From: Candidatus Bathyarchaeota archaeon
Lineage (GTDB): Archaea; Thermoproteota; Bathyarchaeia; TCS64
Assembly: GCA_026014515.1 (NCBI GenBank)
Contig: JAOZIG010000134.1
Coordinates: 1-6,121, forward strand
Length of the DNA: 6,121 nt
Direction of reading: 5' to 3'
Made by a program: the position numbers and the translations under genes
The notes under the pieces: model-generated
Told to the model about the DNA's origin: nothing
Database searches by the model: none
Seen by the model: only the letters and a program-made list of their open reading frames with translations
Shown: positions 1-4,863 of the stretch, piece by piece
Layout of the letters: every line of letters begins with the position of its first letter
Position numbering within the stretch: the first letter of the stretch is position 1

Positions 1-148
1 GTCCTTCTTCTATGGCGTACTCGTCGAATGGGTTGATGACGGCTGCTACGCCTTCTCGTTTGAGTCTTCCTGTCTCCTCGTCAAAGTCTACCTCTGTGGT
101 CTCTGGGACCTGTTTGATGCAGACAACGATGTTATACCCTTCACTCAT
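1..148 (-). CDS. etfB: Electron transfer flavoprotein beta subunit, N-terminal part (runs off the left edge)
   Basis: The reverse strand from ATG at 148 gives 49 residues. They contain the N-terminal signature of EtfB/FixA: residues 7-14 read IVVCIKQV, followed by PETTEV, and near residue 41 comes NPFDEYAIEE. That last block is the usual end of the first conserved segment before the AMP-binding region. Family knowledge: EtfB pairs with the FAD-carrying EtfA to pass electrons between acyl-CoA or other dehydrogenases and a quinone or ferredoxin partner, in the cytoplasm. A weak GTGA ribosome-binding match lies five bases before the ATG. An upstream ATG at 153 is closed at once by TGA, so 148 is the sensible start. 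Codons favour A or C in third position, like the starts of the other genes here. EtfA is expected beyond the left edge. The family call is firm; the partner dehydrogenase cannot be told. Confidence 0.88.
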   Translation of the reverse strand, partial: MSEGYNIVVCIKQVPETTEVDFDEETGRLKREGVAAVINPFDEYAIEEG

Positions 149-188
149 ATCATTCACAGCTTATTTTTACTAACATGGATTTACGCTG

Positions 189-197
189 CTATAAAAA
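189..197 (-). promoter_or_regulatory. TATA box for etfB
   Basis: On the minus strand this reads TTTTTATAG, an archaeal TATA-like element centred about 45 bases before the etfB ATG. A start of transcription some 26 bases downstream would leave a leader of about 19 bases, enough for the weak GTGA site. The 111-base gap between the small winged-helix gene and etfB holds nothing else I can identify. A promoter here means etfB need not be read through from the upstream minus-strand gene. Confidence 0.5.
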
Positions 198-259
198 GGG
201 TGTATTCTGTCGAATGGCGGTTCAACACTTGTCGATGGTATTGTCTGGATATTTTAGGT

Positions 260-538
260 TTAATTTCGGTTCTTGTTTTGATATTTGTTCCAGTCATTGA
301 TGTAATATTGATCTATGAAATCTGCTATCTCGTGTCTTTTTTTGGGGTTTAGATAGATAGATCGTCCATTGTTTTTGATGCCTACAATTCCTTCTGAGGT
401 TAGTTGGCTTATTGTCTTGGTGACTCGTTTTCCGTTTTTCTTTAACTGGCTGTTGACCCAGTTTCTTATTCTGTCGATGTTCTCGTGTCCTGTTCCCCAT
501 GCTCCAGCGTTTACAAGTCTGTTGAGGATGTCTGCCAT
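260..538 (-). CDS. Small winged-helix-like protein, 92 residues, function unknown
   Basis: I do not recognise a named family. Residues 38-65 resemble the second half of a winged helix: a helix with KTISQLTSEG, then a short hairpin IVGIKNNGRSIYLNP, which is the usual recognition-helix-plus-wing pattern of small archaeal DNA-binding proteins. A basic, Asn-rich N-terminal half (NWVNSQLKKNGKR at 26-38) could supply the earlier helix. The C-terminus is aromatic and Asn/Lys rich. Third codon positions are strongly A or C throughout, like the true genes here and unlike a shadow frame. The ATG at 538 has no clear Shine-Dalgarno site, but a TATA-like element lies about 35 bases upstream, so a very short leader fits. 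It is divergent from another winged-helix gene at 633. A DNA-binding role is inference; the gene itself is fairly secure. Confidence 0.68.
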   Translation of the reverse strand: MADILNRLVNAGAWGTGHENIDRIRNWVNSQLKKNGKRVTKTISQLTSEGIVGIKNNGRSIYLNPKKRHEIADFIDQYYINDWNKYQNKNRN

Positions 539-567
539 GATTTGTTAATCAGACATGTCACGCTTAA

Positions 568-575
568 CCATAAAG
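568..575 (-). promoter_or_regulatory. TATA-like element for the 92-residue gene
   Basis: The minus strand reads CTTTATGG, about 34 bases upstream of the ATG at 538. Transcription about 26 bases downstream would leave a leader under 10 bases, consistent with the lack of a ribosome-binding site. The match to the archaeal TATA consensus is only moderate. Confidence 0.38.
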
Positions 576-605
576 TTCACTTACTAAACCTATTAAGGTA
601 AATCC

Positions 606-613
606 ATATATAC
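606..613 (+). promoter_or_regulatory. TATA box for the 633-1046 winged-helix gene
   Basis: The sequence ATATATAC lies 20-27 bases before the ATG at 633. That is nearly the spacing from archaeal TATA centre to transcription start, so transcription should begin around 633-636. The mRNA would be leaderless or have a leader of about ten bases. This element and the minus-strand one at 568-575 make 539-632 a divergent promoter region. Confidence 0.55.
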
Positions 614-632
614 TTTAAATTTGTTGAAAAAG

Positions 633-1046
633 ATGGTGACCAAGATGGAGGATAACACTTCCCCGTATCGTGAAGACCGAAATTCCATATTTTTGAAGAC
701 ATTTGGCAAGTCCCCCCAGACAAGGATAATTGACCTGTTCCTCGATAACCCGTTCTTTGAGTTTACCCGACTGGAGATGATTGAGGCTCTGGGGATGGCA
801 AAAGTCACCATGTATAACACGATTCCCTTGATTGTTCAGAGTGGGATAATCACTCCATCAAGAAAAATTGGTAGGTCCCAGCTTTACAGGCTAAATGGTG
901 ACTCCCCGATAGTAAAGAACCTACGTAACATCATCAAGGAAGCCTCGTTTGAAGTAGCTGAGTTAGAGATACTTGACTCAGAAATCGAGGATAGTACATC
1001 AAACATATCCAAAGAAAAGACATCAGTCGTTACTCAAGACGAGTAG
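633..1046 (+). CDS. Winged-helix (HTH) DNA-binding protein, probable archaeal transcription regulator
   Basis: The 137-residue product has a clear winged-helix domain at about residues 27-88. It begins SPQTRIIDLFLDNPFFEFT, continues with a helix-turn-helix (EMIEALGMAKVTMYNTIPLI) and closes with a wing (GIITPSRKIGRSQLYRLN). This pattern, starting with SPQTRIID, is common in small archaeal regulators that act as local repressors or activators; the target is unknown. The C-terminal 30 residues are acidic and Ser/Thr rich, probably disordered. The start is uncertain. ATG 633 fits leaderless transcription from the TATA box at 606-613. ATG 645 has a GGTGA site (635-639) five bases upstream. TTG at 621 is unlikely because it lies before the expected transcript start. 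All choices leave the domain complete. It is followed 35 bases later by the deacylase gene in the same direction, possibly in one transcript. Confidence 0.78.
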   Translation: MVTKMEDNTSPYREDRNSIFLKTFGKSPQTRIIDLFLDNPFFEFTRLEMIEALGMAKVTMYNTIPLIVQSGIITPSRKIGRSQLYRLNGDSPIVKNLRNIIKEASFEVAELEILDSEIEDSTSNISKEKTSVVTQDE

Positions 1047-1081
1047 ACAAAGTTTTCTAGCATAATGAACCATTCACTTGC

Positions 1082-1543
1082 ATGGTGCTCCCCGTTGAAG
1101 ATTTATTGAATGATGCTGGCGTGGAGTACAGGATTATCGAGCTAGAGGCTCGCGCCATCAGCGTTGATGATGTTATCGAATACAGTAAGGAGCCCATCAA
1201 CCCAGATGAGATATGTAAAACTATTCTGGTCAAGCAGAAGAAGCAATTTTATGCATTGTTTCTCCGTGGGGCGGACCAGATTGATTTCAAGAAGCTGAAA
1301 GCGGTAATCGGTAAGTCCAGTATCGCGTCTAGGGATGAGGTTAGGGAGATTTCTGGTGTTGATGCTGGTGCTGTTTGTCCCTTGTTGCTTGATGTTCCTG
1401 TGATTGTTGATGAGCGGGTGCTTGGTTTGGAGAGGCTTAATTTTGGTTCTGGTAATCATCTGTATGGTGTGGAGATCAGCTCAGGTGATTTGAGCCGTGT
1501 TTTGGGGTATCGTGTGGCGGATTTCGCCTCTGAAATTCAATAA
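1082..1543 (+). CDS. YbaK/ProX-type aminoacyl-tRNA deacylase (trans-editing domain protein)
   Basis: This is a full-length 153-residue single-domain protein of the YbaK/EbsC/ProX family. Members hydrolyse mischarged tRNA, such as Ala- or Cys-tRNA(Pro), in trans in the cytoplasm. Visible family marks are CKTILVK at 45-51 with the conserved lysine K46, the block ALFLRGADQIDFKKLKAVIG (58-77), GAVCPLLL (96-103), the PVIVDERVL strand (106-114) and FGSGNHLYGVEI (121-132). The amino acid specificity cannot be told from sequence alone. The ATG at 1082 has no Shine-Dalgarno site; GTG at 1085 is a minor alternative. A poor TATA-like stretch near 1051-1060 could allow leaderless transcription, otherwise it is co-transcribed with the regulator upstream. 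The 3' half uses markedly G/T-ending codons, unlike the A/C-ending codons of grpE just downstream. Family assignment is firm; the substrate is inferred. Confidence 0.88.
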   Translation: MVLPVEDLLNDAGVEYRIIELEARAISVDDVIEYSKEPINPDEICKTILVKQKKQFYALFLRGADQIDFKKLKAVIGKSSIASRDEVREISGVDAGAVCPLLLDVPVIVDERVLGLERLNFGSGNHLYGVEISSGDLSRVLGYRVADFASEIQ

Positions 1544-1544
1544 A

Positions 1545-1551
1545 TTTATAC
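1545..1551 (+). promoter_or_regulatory. TATA box for the grpE-dnaK operon
   Basis: TTTATAC begins just after the deacylase stop codon and is the best archaeal TATA match in the gap. Transcription would start around 1572-1575, giving a leader of about 60 bases that is A/C rich and ends in the grpE ribosome-binding site. A second TATA-like stretch (TATTTATG, 1561-1568) lies inside the palindrome described separately and could be an alternative promoter. There is no room for a terminator between the deacylase gene and this promoter. Confidence 0.6.
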
Positions 1552-1556
1552 ATTAC

Positions 1557-1570
1557 GTCATATTTATGAC
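1557..1570 (+). promoter_or_regulatory. Palindrome in the grpE promoter, candidate operator
   Basis: GTCAT (1557-1561) and ATGAC (1566-1570) form a perfect 5-base inverted repeat around the spacer ATTT. It lies directly between the TATA box and the predicted transcription start. A repressor bound there would block polymerase recruitment, as archaeal heat-shock repressors of the Phr and HSR1 kinds do. The motif does not match the published forms of those sites as I remember them. A five-base arm is short and could occur by chance. Confidence 0.33.
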
Positions 1571-1623
1571 ATACCGATAAGAAAATAAACCTACAACACA
1601 CAGCATACAGAGAAAAGACCACC

Positions 1624-1628
1624 GAGGA
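1624..1628 (+). promoter_or_regulatory. Ribosome-binding site deciding the grpE GTG start
   Basis: GAGGA lies seven bases before GTG 1636 and is the only good Shine-Dalgarno match in the leader. It supports the GTG start, since the next in-frame ATG is far inside the coiled coil. Confidence 0.65.
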
Positions 1629-1635
1629 CCACAAA

Positions 1636-2175
1636 GTGACACCCAAGAAACCAAGCAAAAAAGAACTGGAAAAACGCGTCGAAGAACTAGAGAAAGAACT
1701 GCAAACCACAGCAGAACAAGGCGCAAAATATCTGAGCCAACTCAAATACACACGGGCAGACCTAGAAAACGTACAGAAACAAAACCAGAAAAGACTCACA
1801 GAGGTGATTGAACGCGCCAACGGTGTGCTACTGGAGAAACTGTTGCCACTGATGGACGAGCTTGAGATATTAAGCACACGAGACGCCGAGAAACAGAAGC
1901 TGGTAGAGGGAGTCAATATGGTCCATAACAAGCTACTGAAGCTAGCCGAGTCAGAAGGCGTAACCCAGATCGATGCAATGGGAGAAAAATTCGACCCATT
2001 CAAACATGAAGCCATTATGGAGGTCGAGACCCTTGACGTGCCAGATGGGTGCGTCGCTGAAGAGATAAGACGTGGCTACGTGTTCAAGGATAAGGTGCTC
2101 AGGGCGAGCGTGGTGAAGGTGGCGAGAGCCCCTGATGTTGTAGAGATTAAGATTGAGGACGATCAAGATGAGTGA
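1636..2175 (+). CDS. grpE: GrpE, nucleotide exchange factor of DnaK
   Basis: The 179-residue product has the full GrpE plan. A charged heptad-rich coiled coil (about 7-65) drives dimer formation, and a short helical stretch follows to about 108. The C-terminal beta domain that contacts the DnaK ATPase domain carries the signature FDPFKHEAIMEV (119-130), then DVPDG (134-138), EEIRRGY (142-148) and KDKVLRASVVKVA (151-163). The length is normal for the family. GrpE opens the DnaK nucleotide cleft to release ADP and, in bacteria, acts as a thermosensor. Start: GTG with GAGGA seven bases upstream. The stop TGA (2173-2175) lies inside the dnaK coding region, overlapping it by eight bases, so the two are probably translationally coupled. 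Early codons are strongly A/C-ending; late ones shift to G/T. The presence of GrpE with DnaK and DnaJ in an archaeon fits the accepted view that the set was acquired from bacteria. Confidence 0.96.
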   Translation: MTPKKPSKKELEKRVEELEKELQTTAEQGAKYLSQLKYTRADLENVQKQNQKRLTEVIERANGVLLEKLLPLMDELEILSTRDAEKQKLVEGVNMVHNKLLKLAESEGVTQIDAMGEKFDPFKHEAIMEVETLDVPDGCVAEEIRRGYVFKDKVLRASVVKVARAPDVVEIKIEDDQDE

Positions 2176-4060
2176 AACTAAACGAGAGAAAATCATAGGC
2201 ATTGACCTAGGAACCACAAATAGCGCAGCGGCTGTACTGATGGGCGGTAAACCCAGTGTAATCCCCAGCGCAGAGGGACCCACGATGGCGGGCAAGATGT
2301 TCCCCAGTGTAGTAGCCTTCACCAAGGAAGGACAACTACTGGTGGGTGAGGCAGCACGCAGACAAGCAGTCACCAACCCAGAGGGAACCATCCGTGAGGC
2401 GAAACGCCACATGGGCACAGACCGCAAGATCACCCTACAGGGCAAAGACTATACCCCACAGCAGATCAGCGCATTCATACTACAGAAGATACTACGAGAC
2501 ACCGAGACCTATCTGGGTGAGAAGGTAACCAAGGCGGTAATCACTGTGCCAGCCCACTTTAACGACAACCAGCGTCAGGCAACCATTGACGCAGGCGAGA
2601 TCGCGGGACTCAGTGTTACACGTATCGTGAACGAGCCAACCGCAGCAGCCCTAGCTTATGGCTTGGACAAGGCTGATCAGGACATGAAGATATTGGTCTT
2701 CAGCTTTGGTGGCGGAACCAACGATACCACTATCATGGACTTTGGTAGCGGAGTTTTCGAGGTACTATCCACAAGCGGAGACACCCAGACAGGTGGAGCC
2801 GACGTTGATAAGGCGATAATGGATTATCTTGTCGCTGAGTTCAGGGCTGAGACAGGCATCGACCTATCCACGGATATGAAGGCGATGGCGAGGCTCAAGG
2901 AGGGAGCGGAGAAAGCAAAGATAGAGCTAAGCAACTTGCTAACCACAGACATTGATCTACCATATATCGCCATGAACGCTGATGGTCCACAGAACCTCCA
3001 CATCACCATGACCCGCGCCAAGCTTGAGCAGATCGCGGCACCCATCGTTGAACGAATCAAGGAACCCATCAGAAGAACCATCTCAGACGCAGGACTCACA
3101 GCAGACAAGATCGATAAACTCATCCTATTCGGTGGAATGACCAAGATGCCACTGGTCCAGAAGACCGTTGAGGGTCTTGTGGGTAAGACCATGGAGCGTG
3201 GAATCGATCCCATGGAGTGTGTCGCCATAGGCGCAAGCATCCAAGGCGCTGTATTGGCGGGTGAGATCGATGATATTGTACTGCTTGACGTTACTCCATT
3301 GAGTCTCGGCGTCGAGACCCTAGGCAGCGTCATGACAAAGATCATCGACAGAAACACGACTATCCCGACGAAGCAGACCAAGATATTCAGCACGGCAGCC
3401 GATATGCAGACAGCGGTAACCATCCATGTACTTCAGGGTGAAAGAGCCATGGCAAACGATAACATCAGCCTAGGGAGCTTCAACCTAGAAGGCATCCCAC
3501 CATCCCCAAGAGGCGTACCCCAGATCGAGGTAACATTTGACATAAACGCTGATGGCGTATTGAATGTCTCGGCAAAGGACTTGGGCACTGGTAAGGAGAT
3601 GAGTATCAAGATACAGGCATCCACCAAGCTCAGCGACTCTGATAAGGACCGTATGGTCAGGGAAGCCGAGCAATACGCTGAGGCGGATAAGCAGCTGAAG
3701 GAAGAGATCGAGACCAGAAACCAAGCTGACACGTTGGCTTATAGCACTGAGAAGATGCTTGGTGAGTACGGTGACAAGATTCCAGCTGATATCAAAGGCA
3801 GCATTCAGACAAGCCTAGAGGCATTGAAGACAGCCATCAAGGATGGAAGCATAGCGGACATCAAACAGAAGATGGAAGACCTTCAACAAGTCTCACAGCA
3901 AGCAGGAGAAGCCATCTACAAGGCAAGCGCGGAAGCCCAGCAGGCGGCAGCGGGAGCCCAGACTCCTCCACCGGGACCTGAGTCACAGCAGCAGGAGCCG
4001 GGTAAGAAGACTGTTGACGCTGATTACCGTGTCGTTGATGACGACGAGCCTAAGCAGTAG
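2168..4060 (+). CDS. dnaK: DnaK (Hsp70 chaperone) with an active-site Asp-to-Ser change
   Basis: The 630-residue product is a complete Hsp70. The ATPase domain spans about 8-368, the linker DIVLLDV is at 369-375, the peptide-binding domain about 380-490, the helical lid about 490-590, and a Gln/Pro-rich tail ends in an acidic stretch. It lacks the segment that Gram-negative DnaK carries after the lysine of phosphate loop 1. Active-site residues seen: D13, K79, E156, T184 and D186, matching E. coli D8, K70, E171, T199 and D201. The expected aspartate of the YDLGGGTFD motif (E. coli D194, Hsc70 D199) is serine 179; the local reading is FSFGGGTND and the codon is AGC at 2702-2704. The adenine-side GGxTR motif reads GGMTK (322-326). 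ATG 2168 is chosen because a GAGGA site (2155-2159) precedes it by eight bases and the protein then begins as normal DnaK does; a TTG at 2153 only adds grpE-frame-overlapping residues. It is coupled to grpE. ATP turnover may be slowed. Confidence 0.96.
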   Translation: MSETKREKIIGIDLGTTNSAAAVLMGGKPSVIPSAEGPTMAGKMFPSVVAFTKEGQLLVGEAARRQAVTNPEGTIREAKRHMGTDRKITLQGKDYTPQQISAFILQKILRDTETYLGEKVTKAVITVPAHFNDNQRQATIDAGEIAGLSVTRIVNEPTAAALAYGLDKADQDMKILVFSFGGGTNDTTIMDFGSGVFEVLSTSGDTQTGGADVDKAIMDYLVAEFRAETGIDLSTDMKAMARLKEGAEKAKIELSNLLTTDIDLPYIAMNADGPQNLHITMTRAKLEQIAAPIVERIKEPIRRTISDAGLTADKIDKLILFGGMTKMPLVQKTVEGLVGKTMERGIDPMECVAIGASIQGAVLAGEIDDIVLLDVTPLSLGVETLGSVMTKIIDRNTTIPTKQTKIFSTAADMQTAVTIHVLQGERAMANDNISLGSFNLEGIPPSPRGVPQIEVTFDINADGVLNVSAKDLGTGKEMSIKIQASTKLSDSDKDRMVREAEQYAEADKQLKEEIETRNQADTLAYSTEKMLGEYGDKIPADIKGSIQTSLEALKTAIKDGSIADIKQKMEDLQQVSQQAGEAIYKASAEAQQAAAGAQTPPPGPESQQQEPGKKTVDADYRVVDDDEPKQ

Positions 4061-4062
4061 GC

Positions 4063-4094
4063 TTATTCTATTTTTTCGTTCTCTTGTTTTGTTC
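4063..4094 (+). terminator. T-rich terminator after dnaK
   Basis: Immediately after the dnaK stop the non-template strand becomes very T-rich, with a run of six T at 4071-4076 and further TTTT groups to 4094. Archaeal RNA polymerase ends transcription at such tracts without needing a hairpin. It would separate grpE-dnaK from the membrane-protein gene, although partial read-through is possible because that gene shows no clear promoter of its own. Confidence 0.55.
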
Positions 4095-4135
4095 CTTAAC
4101 CCTTTTTCAACCCTACCCTGTTTTCTGGGTTAGAT

Positions 4136-4576
4136 ATGGTGTACCTCAAGAAGAAAGACTACAAGAAGGAGAAGATGGTGCTCATCACAGGCACTGTTTT
4201 GATCTTTATCACAGCTCTCTTAGGCACCCAGATGATGGTCCACGGCAGGGTCTACATCGAGAAAGTTGCGTATCTTGAGAAGAAAGGCTATGTGATGAAT
4301 AATACCGTTGCTTGGAGTGATTACGAGGAATGGGTTGAAAGCTTCAACCAAGAAGAGTTCAAGGGCAAGATGAATACCGACTGCAGGGAGGTCATGGAGT
4401 GGCTTGAGTTCTATACCTTGCTACGTGAATCGGAGAAGGCGCCTATCTTTGATGACAGCTTCTATGGAACCATATATCACTGTGAAGATAGTTGCTGCAT
4501 CTGGTTTATGACTATAAACAGTCGCTTAGCGGACGGCAAAGGACGTATTCAGACATACGTGATATTCCCCGAGTAG
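4136..4576 (+). CDS. Unrecognised single-pass membrane protein with four cysteines, 146 residues
   Basis: I do not recognise a family. Residues 1-13 are lysine rich (six Lys), followed by one hydrophobic segment at about 14-35 that is either a membrane anchor or an uncleaved signal. The positive N-terminus suggests the N-in orientation, with the rest outside the cell. The remaining 110 residues are charged and aromatic, with cysteines at 83, 116, 120 and 121; the HCEDSCC cluster could form disulfides or bind metal. The start is ATG 4136; no ribosome-binding site or TATA box stands out in the 75 bases after dnaK, so it may depend on read-through. Codon use matches the neighbours, with A/C- and G-ending codons and intact reading to the stop. 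The stop abuts the stop of the convergent 62-residue gene with no base between them. A role in protein quality control is only suggested by position. Confidence 0.75.
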   Translation: MVYLKKKDYKKEKMVLITGTVLIFITALLGTQMMVHGRVYIEKVAYLEKKGYVMNNTVAWSDYEEWVESFNQEEFKGKMNTDCREVMEWLEFYTLLRESEKAPIFDDSFYGTIYHCEDSCCIWFMTINSRLADGKGRIQTYVIFPE

Positions 4577-4591
4577 CTATAACCAGCTACT
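4572..4591. terminator. Hairpin shared by two convergent gene ends, possible bidirectional terminator
   Basis: A perfect 7-base inverted repeat, AGTAGCT (4572-4578) and AGCTACT (4585-4591) with a six-base loop, covers the last codons and stops of both convergent genes. On the plus strand a pyrimidine-rich stretch follows (4591-4610). The repeat may end transcription or block antisense read-through. Archaeal termination does not usually require a hairpin, so the terminator role is inferred. Confidence 0.4.
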
Positions 4592-4765
4592 TCTATCGTT
4601 ATCTTCTATTACCTCATCCAGTAGATCCCTGAACTCTATGAGTTGCTCCATGGAAACATCGACACTGAAGGTGTCTTGTTGTTCTTTTCTGAATTTGTCT
4701 ACGGTCATTTGGAGTACCATGTTGGTGTCCTCGTCTATGGGTAGGCTGAAGTAGATGCGGTTCAC
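4577..4765 (-). CDS. Unrecognised small acidic protein, 62 residues
   Basis: No family is recognised. The product starts with a beta-like stretch (NRIYFSLPID at 2-11), a second one (NMVLQMTVDKF), and ends in an acidic helix (MEQLIEFRDLLDEVIEDNDR at about 39-58). There is no membrane segment or cysteine. Reasons to believe it is real: its third codon positions are mostly A or C as in the other gene starts, it fits exactly between its neighbours, and it has its own promoter. The start is GTG at 4765; an in-frame TGA lies three codons upstream so it cannot be longer. There is no good Shine-Dalgarno site, but a TATA-like element centred 26 bases upstream predicts a leaderless mRNA starting at the GTG itself. 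It is divergent from dnaJ, so the two may be regulated together. Function is unknown. Confidence 0.62.
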   Translation of the reverse strand: MNRIYFSLPIDEDTNMVLQMTVDKFRKEQQDTFSVDVSMEQLIEFRDLLDEVIEDNDRSSWL

Positions 4766-4785
4766 AGTGCATCAGTCACATGGGA

Positions 4786-4796
4786 GGTTTTTATCC
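4786..4796 (-). promoter_or_regulatory. TATA box for the 62-residue gene
   Basis: The minus strand reads GGATAAAAACC, centred about 26 bases before GTG 4765. This is the standard archaeal spacing for a leaderless transcript and explains the lack of a ribosome-binding site. It forms a compact divergent promoter with the dnaJ TATA box 20 bases away. Confidence 0.45.
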
Positions 4797-4813
4797 TCTC
4801 TTGTTTTGGTAAC

Positions 4814-4821
4814 GTTTATAC
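4814..4821 (+). promoter_or_regulatory. TATA box for dnaJ
   Basis: GTTTATAC is a strong archaeal TATA match and shares the core TTTATAC with the grpE promoter. Its centre is about 22-25 bases before 4840-4843, so the transcript should begin at or next to the ATG of the seven-codon mini-ORF. dnaJ is therefore transcribed independently of grpE-dnaK. Confidence 0.6.
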
Positions 4822-4839
4822 CCGAGTTTCATTGAGAAA

Positions 4840-4863
4840 ATGCGAAAGAGGCGCAACGGTTGA
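4840..4863 (+). other. Seven-codon mini-ORF (MRKRRNG) ending inside the dnaJ start
   Basis: ATG at 4840 opens a frame of seven codons whose TGA (4861-4863) overlaps the dnaJ TTG start (4860-4862) in the arrangement TTGA. The ATG lies where the dnaJ transcript is predicted to begin, so it could be read as a leaderless mRNA, with ribosomes then re-initiating at dnaJ. The product would be very basic. It may equally be a chance frame in a short leader; the GAGG site for dnaJ falls inside it. Confidence 0.3.
4847..4851 (+). promoter_or_regulatory. Ribosome-binding site deciding the dnaJ TTG start
   Basis: AGAGG ends eight bases before TTG 4860. With the canonical DnaJ N-terminus that follows (KRDYYEVLGV), it makes this TTG the clear start in place of the out-of-frame ATG at 4840. 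Confidence 0.6.

Noticed and set aside
351..363. Short GATA tandem repeat
   Set aside because: Three units only, lying within the coding frame of the 92-residue gene, where it encodes ordinary residues.
1571..1635. Riboswitch or structured leader before grpE
   Set aside because: The leader is A/C rich with almost no complementary segments, so stable folding is unlikely.
1476..2015. 179-residue minus-strand open frame across grpE
   Set aside because: A Ser/Phe-rich low-complexity translation produced by the opposite strand of the Lys/Glu-rich GrpE coiled coil.
2153..2167. TTG at 2153 as an upstream dnaK start
   Set aside because: The added residues are not part of any Hsp70 N-terminus, and ATG 2168 has a well-placed GAGGA site.
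1951..2445. 164-residue minus-strand open frame over the grpE-dnaK junction
   Set aside because: Lies opposite two confidently identified genes and shows no domain.
2824..3423. 199-residue minus-strand open frame inside dnaK
   Set aside because: It is antisense to conserved Hsp70 codons, has a Ser/Met/Val-rich composition typical of a shadow frame, and has no promoter or recognisable domain.
4098..4131. Repeated AACCC units with a GGGTT that could form a hairpin before the 4136 gene
   Set aside because: The stem is only five bases with a 13-base loop, and the region is simple pyrimidine-rich sequence; not enough for a regulatory call.
4084..4278. 64-residue plus-strand frame overlapping the start of the membrane-protein gene
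   Set aside because: It runs out of frame with the 146-residue gene, begins in the T-rich terminator and has no ribosome-binding site.
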